64,000 bases of DNA, taken from positions 1-64,000 of the forward strand of contig SJRY01000316.1 in the NCBI GenBank assembly GCA_011319805.1, in the 5' to 3' direction. This document shows, piece by piece, positions 44,793 to 55,189 of this stretch. A program made the translations under genes and the position numbers. Under the pieces are notes generated by a model. That model did no database searches and had not been told where the DNA came from. It saw only the letters and a program-made list of their open reading frames with translations. Position 1 is the stretch's first letter. Each line of letters begins with the position of its first letter. Origin of the DNA: Macrocybe gigantea (lineage: Eukaryota; Basidiomycota; Agaricomycetes; Agaricales; Callistosporiaceae).

Positions 44793-47700
44793 GAAGTGCG
44801 ATTTTTGGTCTTCTTCCCTCTTGTCATGATCCTTTTATCCTGGTTCGCAGTCTTCTTTAGGAAGTGGTCTAGAGCTTGCTGCGCATTCCCCAGTTCCTTC
44901 TCTTTGATCTATGTGTTCTCTTCGTGTTCGTATCCTTTCCATTTGACCAGGAATAGCATCCCCCTCCCTTGTTTCTTCCTTTTTAGGATCTCTTCTATCT
45001 CGTACTCTTCTTCATCATTTATGATTTCAGGGGGTGGTGGTGATGGTCACTCTTGTATCTTGAAACGGGGTCCTTTGTAAGGCATGAGCAGTGTTTCATT
45101 GAATACGGGGTGTATCAGCTGCCATGATGCTGGGAGTTCCAGGCGATATGCTAAGGCTCCTTTCTTTTCCACCACCTTGAATGGTCCATATTGGAGTGCC
45201 GATAGCTTCTTTGATGGTCGATTGACTGTGATATTGGTGGCCTCTAGCCATACTCTATCCCCTTTCTTGTATTCACGGGCTGGTCTTCGCCTCACATCAT
45301 AATTGTCTTTGGCTCGTATTTGTGCATACTGCAGTGCAGCATTTGCTTCCTTTCATATTTGGTTCATTCTTTTGACGAAGTCCTTTGCTGCGGGGTTATT
45401 CCCTTCTGTCATCTGTGGCTCTCCCTTCCAGGGGTGCATTCCATAGTTGAGGTAGAATGGTGTCTCCTTCGTTCCCTGGTGTGCTTTGTCATTGTATTGG
45501 TACTCTGCGATTGCTATCCATTCTGCCCAATCGTCCTGTAAGTTGTTTGTGAAGCTTCTGAGGAAGGCTTCCATTTCTTGGTGGGATCGTTCTGCCTGTC
45601 CATCTGTCTGTGGGTGATAGGCTGTTGATAGATTTTGCTTTGTTCCGAGTAATTTTAGAAGTGCTGTCATGAATCGTGCTGCGAACTGGGGTCCTCGATC
45701 ACTGATGATCTTTTGTGGGATTCCATAAAGCCACCACACATTGTCTCAATATAGTCGTGCGAGACCTTCTGCTGTAAGTTCAGTCTTTGTGGGAACTAGG
45801 TGGATCATCTTGGTTAGGCGGTCTGTGACTGCAGCAATGGCATTAAAGCCATTCGAGCTGGGTAGCGGTCCTATGAGATCTACTCCGATATCTTCCCATG
45901 GTTGCTGTGGGACTTTGTGCGGGTGCAGGGGTACGTGTTTCTTTTGTCGGATGATTTTGTTTTGCTGACATATTTCGCATCCATTGACATACTTCTTGAT
46001 GTCCGTTAGCATTGATGGCCACTAATAGGTGCAGCTTATGAGCTCGTGCATGCGGTATTGCCCTGGGTGTCCTCTGATGGATGTGTCATGGTGTTCAAAC
46101 ATGATGTTTTCCTTCAGTTTGTTGTCTGGAGGAACATAGATTTTTCCTCCTACGTATACGATGTGGTCATCTTCTGTGAACCAGTGTGGTTTTTCCTTCA
46201 GTCCTGTTGTTACAATCATCTCCCTTCATATGCATTGTCAAATTTGTTCTATCCTTGAGGATTTGATCATCGTGATTCCTCTTGTTTGTATTGCCTTATT
46301 ATTTTCTGCTTCTTCTTTTCGTGGGTATTCATGCTTGAACATCATAAATTCGAAGTCTTATTCATTATTCTCTTCCAGATGTCAAATGAATGCTGCTTCT
46401 TTGATCATTTGTATGTCGTCCTGCTCTGCTAGGTTTTCTTCATATCCTGCCATCTGTGACAGGACATCCGCTTTTCCATTCGCCTTTCCTGGTACGTGTC
46501 ATAGTTCATAGTCATATTCCTGTAATTTCAGGTACCAGCCAATCTGTCTCGAATTGAGTCGCTGTGGCTTCCAGAAGTATGATAGGTTTTTGTGATCCGT
46601 CAATATTTCGAACTTCTCTCGAGCTTCGAGGAGGTATTGTCTCCATGTCTTTAGTGTGACCATTATCGCAAGAAGTTCCTTGTTGTAGATTTCATAGTTT
46701 TGCTCTGCTGGGGTCATGCATCTTGAAATGAATGCAATTGGGTACCATAGTCCTTTCTGCTGTTGTGATAGTACTGCTCCAATGGCATATCCTGAGGCAT
46801 TTGTTTCGACTCAGAATTTTCCTTCTGTTTGTGGTAGTGCTAGAATGGGTGCTGAGGTTATATGTTGGATCAGCTCTTTGAAAGCATCCTGTTGCTTGTC
46901 TGTCCACTGGAATGCTTTGTTTCCAGTCAACTCCGTCAGGGGTTTAGCGACCTTTGCATATCCCTTGATGAATCGTCGGTAAAAGTTCATGAATCCCAAG
47001 AACTTTTGTAGTTCTTTCTTCATCTTTGGAGTTGGCCAGGATTGTACAGCTGTGATCTTTTCTGGTTCCATTTCTACCTTCCCTTCTCCTATGATGTATC
47101 CTAGTACTGGGACTTTTGATGATTCCCAGATGCATTTCGGTCCTTTGATGAACAGGTCATTCTTGTTCAGTATTTCCATGACTTCTATGGTGTTCTTTTG
47201 GAGTTCCTCTCATGTTCATCTGATGATTATGATGTCGTCCATATAGATTATGCACACTCTCATTCGTATTTGGTCTTGGAAGAGGCTCACCATCATTTGG
47301 CTAAAAGTGCCTGGTGCGTTGCACTGCCCAAAGTACATGACTGTCAGTTTGAAGAGTCCTCTTGCTGTTAGGAAGGCTGCCTTCCATTCGTCCCCTTTCC
47401 GGATGCACATGTTATTGTATCCCCAGATAATATCGATCTTGCTAAAGTACTTTGCTCCTTGTAGTACATCGAGGAGCTCGCTGATGCGTGGTAGTGGGAA
47501 CTTGTCCTTGACCATATATTTGTTTATTTCCTGGTAGTCTTGGATGAGTTGTTTGCTTCCATCCTTCTTATTGCAAAAGAAGCAGGGTGCTGCATAAGGT
47601 GATTTCGATGGGCGTATTTTTCCTGTTCGTAATCCTTCTTTGACAAAGGCATCTAGTTCCTCTAGCTCTTTCTGTGTCATCAGATAAACCTTGCTCGGTA

Positions 47701-48439
47701 TCGTTTTGGATGCATCCTTCATTAAATTTATTTCATGGTCCCATTCTTTGTGATCTGGTAAGCGATCAAAGTTCTTCTCCTTGAAGAGGTGTTTGAATCT
47801 GATCAGATATGGGGGTATCTGGGTTCCTGTCATGTCGCTGGCTGTGGTTTTTGCTGATTCAGCCACCTTCTGTATCTTAATCGTCTGGTGGTTTATTTTG
47901 CATGTTTTAGGGCATCTGTTGAAGACAATTTCTCCTGTCCTCCATTTGATTGTTGGGTTGTGGTAGACAAGCCAGTCATGTCCTAGTAGCATGTCGGTTT
48001 TTCTGATGTCGAGTACGATGGCTTCCATGTGCTCCTTGTGTCCTTTAATGTCGATGTGGACCTCTGCTACTCGGTCTGCTGTTTTCTGGCGGTTGGGTAA
48101 TCTGTCTGCATTTATGATGGGAATCTTTTTGATTCGTCGTGTCTTCAGTCCTGTTTTCGCTACTATCGCGGTGTTGATGCAGGTCCTATCTGCTCCGCTA
48201 TCGACTTCCGGTGTTATCATTGTGATTCCTTTTCACGTTTATATTCTTGCTCGTACTGCGAGTTCTTTCCTCTTTGGTGGTTTGTCCCCTTGGATGGTTT
48301 TCCTTGGTGCTTCAGATCGCTTGGCGGGAATGGTGTATTTCAGAGTATGGGATGATCTACATCCGGTATCGAAGCGAGTCTGTTTCAGTTGTATGGGTCG
48401 CGATTTAGCACCTCTTAGTCAGACCCTTCGGCAAAACCC
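44789..48439 (-). pseudogene. Pol of B2
   Basis: It is read in the -1 frame from the heptamer at 48433-48439 to TAA at 44789-44791. A linker (YTIPAKRSEAP) leads to the protease with VDSGADRTCIN near 48200. RT has PYAAPCFFCNKKDGSKQ, an inactive-looking FGQCNAPGTF and YMDDIIII near 47240. RNase H has VETNASGYAIG and TDHKNLSYF. Integrase has HHDTSIRGHPGQYRMHEL and CEICQQNK, then GVDLIGPLP, IISDRGPQF and TDGQAERSHQE with D, D, E all present. A GPF segment and chromodomain (LFLVKWKGYEHEENT) close it. There are roughly a dozen in-frame stops, mostly TGA or TAG at former CGA or CAG/CAA codons. Confidence 0.88.
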
Positions 48440-50124
48440 TCTTTGTCAGAGCTTTCTTCATCCTTGTCTTCTTCGTCCTCTCCTTCTTCTTCTTTCACTT
48501 CTCTGACCTGGGATTTTCCTTTCTTCTTCTTCTTGCAGTTCCGTGCATAGTGTCCCTTTAAGCCACAGTTGAAACATGTGACATTTGCTGCTCCTTTTCA
48601 TGGTTCCAGGCAGTTTCGTGAGAGGTGTCCTGGTTTATTGCAGTTGAAGCAGTTGTTGCTTCATACCTTGTCGACTTCCATGGCCTGTCCTGCTCCTCGG
48701 CTTGGATTTCCAGTCTTGTGCTGATTGCTTGTGAATTCTCCTCTCATCACATTTCTGTGTTCATCGATGTTTCGTCCAATCACTCAAACTGTCTTGATAT
48801 ATTCATCTCCATCTGTTGGGAGTGTGGAGATCGAGTGTACGGCTTCTGCTGTCCTTCAGTTTAAGCTTTTCTCGAGTAGGAAATGAGGGGCTGTTCCTGT
48901 CATTCCTGCTTTCCCTGCGAGGTCTACGAATTCATCCAGAAATTCGTCGATGGGTTGGTTTCCCTGTCTGATATTGAATAGTTTGCTTCCTGCTTGTGAC
49001 GGCAACATGACGTTGCTGAATCGTGTCTCTATCTTGGTTATGAAGTCAGCCCATGTGCTTTGGTTGGTAGTGGTGTCAATCTTCTTTGATGCCCAGTGGG
49101 CTCCGGGTCTGTCGGTCATTCTAGACAGGACCGCTCCAATCTTCTGTGTGTCCATGAGGTCTCCATGTGCGGTTATGTAAAGTTTCATCTTCCTCCACCA
49201 AATATCGAAGGATGTTCAATCTCCTGTAAAGGATTTTGGGTCGGCGATGATTCCCTTGTATTCTGTCATCATCCTTTGGGGGGTTTCTTCGTCGTTCTCT
49301 TGGTCTTGGCTTTCTTGTTCCTGGATCTGTTGTTCTTGGGTTTGCTGTACTTGTACTTGGGCTTGCTGTTCTTGGAGCTGTTTCTGTCTTTGCTCCTCTC
49401 TCTGTTCTTTCCAGTAGTCTAGGTCGACTCCTGCGATTTTACAAGCTTGTTCAAAATCGGCCCACTCTGTGGCAGTCGGTCTGTTTGTCTTTGGTAATCC
49501 TTTTCGCTCCCTCCACCGATAGTATTCGTCCCAGTCACTGTTGCTTACTTTCGCCACGGTGGTGCGATTCTTTCCTTATGCAGTACTTTGGCAGATTGGT
49601 CCTCTGAAGGGGTTTAGTAGTTTCGTTCCTATGTGTCCTTGACTCTGGTGTCGTTCTCATTGGTTCTGTCGTATGCTCTGTGCATCATGCCCTCTCTGTA
49701 TCAGTATGTCTTCCTCCTGTGTTCGGCGATTATAGTTCTCAATCTGTTGTCACCTAAAGTCTCAGGCTTGTGTTCGTTCTTCTCTCGTTTTCTTGCAGAT
49801 GGGTTCGTCCTCTTCTTCGGCAAGAAGATTCTGGTCTGACCACAGCTCTTCTGGGCTTATCCCGTATTCTCCTTCTAGGAAGAGTTCTGCAATGAGTTGT
49901 GCTGCTCCTTCGCTGAGGATCTCAGTGGGCTTGTCTGTGGTGGTGAAGGCAAACTCTCTCAGAAATGCCTGCTCTTCGTCGTCACTACTTGGTGTAGGCG
50001 TGCGCTCTCTCTTTCATTTGTTTGGATTGCTGGTGTCTCTGCGGGTGGCATGGACTGTCTCTGCGAATGGCGTGGACTGCAATGTCTGGTCTACTTCTCT
50101 GAGCCAAGTGCTCTCGTCGCTCAT
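48415..50124 (-). pseudogene. Gag of B2 with two CCHC zinc knuckles
   Basis: Sense frame: SDESTWLREVDQTLQSTPFA, an acidic helical part (EGAAQLIAELFLEGEYGISPEEL), DSDWDEYYRWRERKGL-like sequence at 49540, a glutamine-rich coiled coil (KQLQEQQAQVQVQQTQEQ), the capsid region (FDIWWRKMKLYITAHG, FRQGNQPIDEFLDEFVDLAG-like), then CFNCNKPGHLSRNC and CFNCGLKGHYARNC, both CX2CX4HX4C, and an acidic end. It stops at TAA 48415-48417. The start is uncertain: an ATG lies at 50122-50124 but reads ACG in the 27654-27898 copy, and the frame stays open further upstream. Several TGA codons interrupt it. Confidence 0.8.
48433..48439 (-). promoter_or_regulatory. Candidate -1 frameshift heptamer G GGT TTT in B2
   Basis: In the gag frame the codons are GAG GGT TTT GCC, giving G GGT TTT of the X XXY YYZ type, 15 nt before the gag stop. 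The -1 frame leads into protease. Element D of family A has the same heptamer at its gag end. Confidence 0.65.
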
Positions 50125-50225
50125 GCTGGTGCTTGCTGGGTCGGCGACCGCTTGTCATCGAATGTTGATCAAGTCTTTGATAAAGCGTGATGTAGTGTGT
50201 ATGTGAGTCTGAGTGAGTCTCGACA

Positions 50226-50236
50226 AGGCTTAATAT
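50226..50236 (-). promoter_or_regulatory. Putative self-primer binding site of B2
   Basis: Sense ATATTAAGCCT begins 2 nt after the 5' LTR and is the exact complement of AGGCTTAATAT within the LTR (50314-50324), which lies 33 nt downstream of TATATAA (50351-50357 on the minus strand). Confidence 0.7.
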
Positions 50237-50238
50237 CT

Positions 50239-50557
50239 TGTTAGGCTAGACGAATCTCAGAAGGACTCGGGCAGACTGAGTGTGAGAGTGGTCTTGAGAT
50301 GATGGCAAAAGGAATATTAAGCCTAGCACTACTGGTACATCTGGGAGTCCTTATATACATTACAGTACTCGAGCACGGACCATGGGCTGTGCAATGCTGT
50401 GGACTGCGGATGAGTAAGACTGGAAGGAGATGACTCAGGATGACTAGGGAAGTGGGATGACTTGATGGCTGTGCGTGCGCAGCATGACGGGGGAGATAAG
50501 GGATGTGGGAAAGATAAGATAAGAAAATGAATGGTCCTTTGGGCGACATCTGTAACA
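50239..50557 (-). repeat. 5' LTR of B2
   Basis: This is a 319-bp family B LTR abutting element C on its right side. It holds the TATATAA box and the AGGCTTAATAT word described for the self-primer. Confidence 0.95.
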
Positions 50558-52938
50558 ATAGTATTCCTAATTTTCATTTTTCTCATCCTCTTTGTCCTCC
50601 TCCTTCTGTTTGATAGCTTTATCCTTTCATCATTGCCATGCCTCCCACACCGCATTGAGTCTTTTCTCGACTTCTTCCGGATCCATCATCCAACCGGTAA
50701 GCATCTGCTTTTTTGGCATTGTTTCCATTTGTTGATCTCTGGAGTAGACCCAGAGCTCATTGACCATGTGGTCGGAGAGGGTCTTCAGCATCTGAGCATT
50801 GTGGAAGTGAGTGCGTATGACCTTTTTCAGTGGGGGTCAGGGTGGTAATCAACACTGTCTGTGTTCTAGCAATGGCGCCTCTGGGTTCTGCTGATAGAAT
50901 TCAGCAACTGCATCCAGCGCATCTCTGTTGATATTCTCTGCAGGCTCCCACATAGCATCCTCCATGGGGTAGCCTTTCCAATGTATTCTATACTGTAGCT
51001 TCCCTCTATTCCATTGGGAATTCACTACAGCTTCCACTTCGTATTGTTTCTCTCCTTCCACAATGATGGGAGGAGGTCATTTCAGAATTGTCACTGCTTT
51101 TTGTTGTGGGAACGCTGGTGCCATGTACGGAGTAAGCTCGGATTCATTTTGGATGGGGTGAATCCTCCAATGTTCTAGTAGTTCAAGCTTGTATGCCGAT
51201 TCTCCAATTCACCGCTTGACTTTGAAAGGACCATACCATTTATCATTAAGCTTATCAGTCGGCCAGTCAGTTGTAATGTTCGTTCCCTCCAGCCAGACTT
51301 GATTGCCTTCATGATAATCTCAGGCGGATTTCTGTTTCTGGTCATAGATCCATTTCATCATTTCAGCAGCTTTTTGCAGAGAGGTCTCAGCCTTGGTCCA
51401 AATTTCCTTCATCATTTCAGCGAACTCCTCTGCAGGCTGTGATTTAGCGTTATGCTTCGGGGGTTCTTTCCCAGTGTATGGATACTGCCCATGATTTAGG
51501 TAAAATGGGGAGTATCTGGTTGCTGAGTGAATTCAATTGTTATAGGAAAATTCAGCCATCGGTAGCTAATCTGCCCAGTCTGTTTGCCGATAATTCACGA
51601 AAAGTTTCAGGTACTGTTCAAGTTCCTGATTTACTCACTCCGTTTGTCCATCAGTCTGTGGATGGTACAGTGTCGAAGGGACTCCTTTGATTCCCAAGAG
51701 CGTGTAGAGGTCTGTCATAAAATTGGAGACAAATTGTCATTCTTTGTCACTGATAACTTTCTTGGAGAGTCCATAGTTCAGGAATACGGTATCATGTAGA
51801 TTGTGAGCGACCCCTTCTGCCATGATTTCCATATTGACTGGTATGAATTTGGCTCCTTTTGTGAACCAGTCTACCATCACCATTACACTGTTGAACCCTT
51901 GAGATTCAGGGAGAGGATCTATGGATATGATCTCCCATGGTTCCTTCAGTATCTCATTCAGATGAAGCGGGGCATGCTTCCGATCTCTGATGATCTTCGT
52001 CTGTTGGCATTTGTCACATTCTTTAACATATGCCTTGACATCATTCATCATTTTGGGCTACTAGAAGTTACATGTGATTAGCTTGTGTGTCTTTATCTGT
52101 CCTGGGTGTCCTGAGATCTGATCTGAATGATGGATTTCAATAATCCATTCCCTTATTTTTTAGCTTTTGGGGACGTAATACCATTTTAGCCATGTAACGA
52201 TTCGATCGTTTTCCTCCCAGCCATGTTCACCTTTGTCAAGATGTTTCTGAACTTCAGGCTCTCTTTGTTTCCAAGCCCGTTTGATCTGGTCCAAAATGTC
52301 CTCGAATTCTGGTATCGGCATGATCTTTGCCATGAAAATTCAGTGAAAAATCTCTGGCTTCAGGAGTATGACATTCTCATTATCATTCTCCTCCTTCTCA
52401 TGGTCTGGTCATCTTGACAGACTGTCTGCCTTCATCATTGATTTCCCGGGTTTATGCTCCAGAACAAAATCATAGTTCAAGTCCAGTTATGATCGCAAGC
52501 ATCTCTTTGTTGTAGATCTCATAATTCTGTTCTGTCAGGTTCAATGACTTTGACATGAAAGCCACTGGTCTCCAGGTACTATTGGATTGTTCCTGAGAGA
52601 GGATGCCTCCTATTGCATAATTCGAAGTGTCGACTTCCATTCTGAACTTTCCATCATCTTGGGGCATTGCAATGATTGGTGCTGAACAGATCTGGTTTTT
52701 CAATCCATTGAATGCATCGTCTTGGGCCTTTCCTCATGTCCAGTTGGCTTTTCCAGTCAATTCTATCAAAGGTTTCATGATCTTTGCAAATCCTTTGATG
52801 AAACGGCGGTAGAAATTGCAAAAGCCTAAAAATTGTTGGACATCCCTTTTACAGGTGGGTTTCGGCCATCCTTTGATGCCTTTGACTTTGACAGGATCCA
52901 TTTTAATGCTGTTTTCTGAGATGATCATTCCGAGGTAC
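50558..52938 (-). pseudogene. Element C, 3' part: pol from RT to C-terminal tail (older family A copy)
   Basis: It is homologous to element A 4200-7060 but more diverged. On the minus strand from 52938: RT end (KMDPVKVKGIKGWPKPTCKRDVQQF), RNase H (MEVDTSNYAIGGILSQEQ), a deletion near 52480 that joins IITGLEL to later RNase H sequence, integrase HHCC and core start (CDKCQQTKIIRDRK, MEIISIDPLPES-like), GPF segment, chromodomain (RIHWKGYPMEDAMWEPAENI near 50980-50920) and the tail with TGWMMDPEEVEKRL. The left end is cut by B2, so the polypurine tract and 3' LTR are missing. The right end is the GGTAC target site of element D. Confidence 0.88.
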
Positions 52939-53352
52939 TGTTATGATTTCAGGCTAATCGTTATCTTGACGATGGGTACATGACTCAAAAGCCACATGAT
53001 GAACACGTGACAGACGTGATGCAACAAACAAGATACAATGCAACGACTCGAGGAAACCCTATGACAATGACGTGTCAGTGCTGATCAGGGCAGAGGGTTA
53101 TTGCGCAGTATCTGCAGGACAATGCATGGAGTGCAGTCGAATTCTGACTCACATAGACAAGGGCTTAGGGTTTTACGAAGCATGAGGCTAGCATACTCAT
53201 GGTCCGTGCTTGGTAGTCAAAATGTATAAATACTTAAATCATACGTAGTAGAACCCAGCTTCAAGCTGGCTAGAAATAGCACTCTTATCCCTGCCTCTCA
53301 TCTCTAAGTGATAGTTAGAGTGACCTGCGCGCAGACTTGGTTTTGTGTAGCA
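52939..53352 (+). repeat. 5' LTR of element D
   Basis: It runs TGTTATGATT to GTAGCA. TATAAATA lies at 53225-53232 and the proposed transcript start word AGCTTCAAGCT at 53257-53267, 32 nt downstream. Confidence 0.95.
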
Positions 53353-53354
53353 AA

Positions 53355-53365
53355 AGCTCGAAGCT
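53355..53365 (+). promoter_or_regulatory. Putative self-primer binding site of element D
   Basis: AGCTCGAAGCT starts 2 nt after the 5' LTR. It is the exact 11-nt complement of AGCTTCGAGCT at 60009-60019 in the 3' LTR, which lies 32 nt after TATAAATA (59977-59984). The 5' LTR copy of that word has one CpG-type change. Confidence 0.7.
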
Positions 53366-54043
53366 AGCATCAGCGCACCTCACTACTCTTCCTCTCTCCA
53401 CGCCCTTCCTTCATTGCCAGATGGCCCCGAGTGCCATGCGACCAAAGGAACCCGCTATGTCATTACAACTCTCCTCCCTATCCAAACTAACATTTTTACC
53501 TCCTACCACCACTCCTCACCCCACGCCAACCTTTGTTCTGGTCTCTGTCATTGGTCTTTGTTCATTGCATTTGGAAGTGCGAGAGGACTAGGGGTAACGT
53601 TGAGCCCGACCCCATCTGAATCGAACATCTTAAGGCTGTGCTAGGGCAATCTTCGGAGAACCCTACTGTGCGTCTGACCGGGTAGTTTGCTGACCTGGGG
53701 CATACCAAAGCAAGAGAGACCGGAGGACTCGGACGTGTGGACAGTCCACACCCATCGACCACCCCTCAAACATGCCCCTGAAGTTCATTGTCAGGAACGC
53801 ATGTTGACCCAAAATGAGAAAGGGATTGCTAGACTGCTAGAATCTCTGACGACGAAACCTTCCTTGACTGCCGTTTGGGGCATCCCCGTTGCGACGAGGA
53901 TTTGAGCCGACCCATCTGCAGTTTAACAGGCACCACCTTTTTCTCTGGATCCAACCGAAGTGGGAGTCGACGGTCGCATGCCGCCCACATGGTACTACTC
54001 GACAAATCACATTACACACCCAACCCCGTTCACATCACACATC

Positions 54044-55189
54044 ATGGAATTCGTCGCTGCCCTCTTCGCATTCATCACCATCATCCTCACCACCTTATTC
54101 ACCGCAAACCCTCTTGCCTTAGCCTGGGGCACCCTCCGAAACAACCCACAACAGGCCGAACAGGTTCAGAACGCTACACGGACTTTGGTCGATGCGATCA
54201 AAGAAGAATTGGACTTAGGCAAGAAGCCTAAGAGAACAAAATCGGAACTGCCGGATCCATATAAAGGGGATCCCGGTTTGATCGGAAGCTGGCTTCGACG
54301 AATGGAAGTCTATTTCGATAAAGAGGAAATCACCAACAAGTGGGATATGATAACCTACGCGTTGCAACAGATCACGGGAGGCAAGGCTGAACGTGCACAG
54401 AACTGGGCAGACTCAAAGCTACAAGAGTGGCTAGAGTTCAAAACGGAACTAAATGGATGCAGGCAGGAGTTCAGAAACCACTCCACCTACAATGATTGGG
54501 AACACGGCCGCATCGTTACACCGGCAACGGCTAACACTCCGGAAGTCAGGACGGATCCCCTTGGACATCTCCCACCGTTCAAGGACTGGGAGAACTTCAA
54601 GGCGGAGGCCCGTGAATTCTTCATGACTACGGAAACCAGGAACGATGCTATTATCCGGATTAAGGAACTGTCGCAACGCCGATGACCAGTCGAGGACTAC
54701 ATTGTCGAATTCCGGAGCTGGGCTCCCTTGACGGAATATAACAACATCGCCCTCATCAACATCTTTAAACATGGACTTGACCAGGCGCTCGGACAACACA
54801 TCATTGAACTAGGAGGTGTCTGTGAGGAGGACATCGACTGGTGGTACAAACGTGCGACAGAACTGGACCGGCAATATCGCCAGGCCCAAAAGGAATTTGG
54901 TGCGAAGGAGCGATTTGCTCCCAAGCAGACACAGAAACTGGCACAGGGAACCACGGCACCTAAGGAGCAAACTCCAGCACTAGCGACCGGTAATGCTCAA
55001 GGACAGCCTGACCCTAATGCCATGGATGTTGACCGGATGAGGTGCGAAGGCCGCTGCTTCCGGTGTGGACAGAAAGGACACATCGGACGTAACTGCCTGA
55101 CGAACCCCCAGCCGAAATATGTCACTAGGAACGTAGAAACGCAGGACGAGACGACCACTAAGATCAAAGAGCTGAAACAGGGTTTTTAA
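54044..55189 (+). pseudogene. Gag of element D (one in-frame TGA)
   Basis: The frame from ATG 54044 encodes a hydrophobic N-terminus (MEFVAALFAFITIILTT), a basic linker (LGKKPKRTKSELPDPYKGD), a capsid-like region (GSWLRRMEVYFDKEEITNKW, DWENFKAEAREFFMTTE, PVEDYIVEFRSWAPLTEYN) and the zinc knuckle CFRCGQKGHIGRNC near 55055. It stops at TAA 55187-55189. An in-frame ATG at 53960 could extend it by 28 residues. The only break is TGA at 54683-54685, where CGA would read arginine. The hydrophobic segment is conserved in element A and could anchor Gag to membrane; that is inference. Confidence 0.85.
55180..55186 (+). promoter_or_regulatory. Candidate -1 frameshift heptamer G GGT TTT at the gag stop of element D
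   Basis: The gag codons are CAG GGT TTT TAA. A -1 slip on GGGTTTT gives GGG TTT TTA and enters the frame of protease. In element A the site reads CAG GAT TTT TGA, a one-base variant, and the -1 frame there is open over the same ~260 nt apart from TGA codons. Confidence 0.65.

Larger units (their letters stand above)
44037..50557 (-). mobile_element. Element B2: full-length family B chromodomain retrotransposon with both LTRs
   Basis: LTRs lie at 44037-44356 and 50239-50557. In sense: primer-binding word, leader, Gag with two zinc knuckles, -1 frame to protease with DSG, RT, RNase H, integrase, chromodomain, third ORF, polypurine tract. The 5-bp flanks differ, TGAGT on the left and ATAGT on the right, and only the right flank belongs to element C, so B2 is probably a recombinant of two insertions. 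Many stops make it inactive. Confidence 0.92.
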
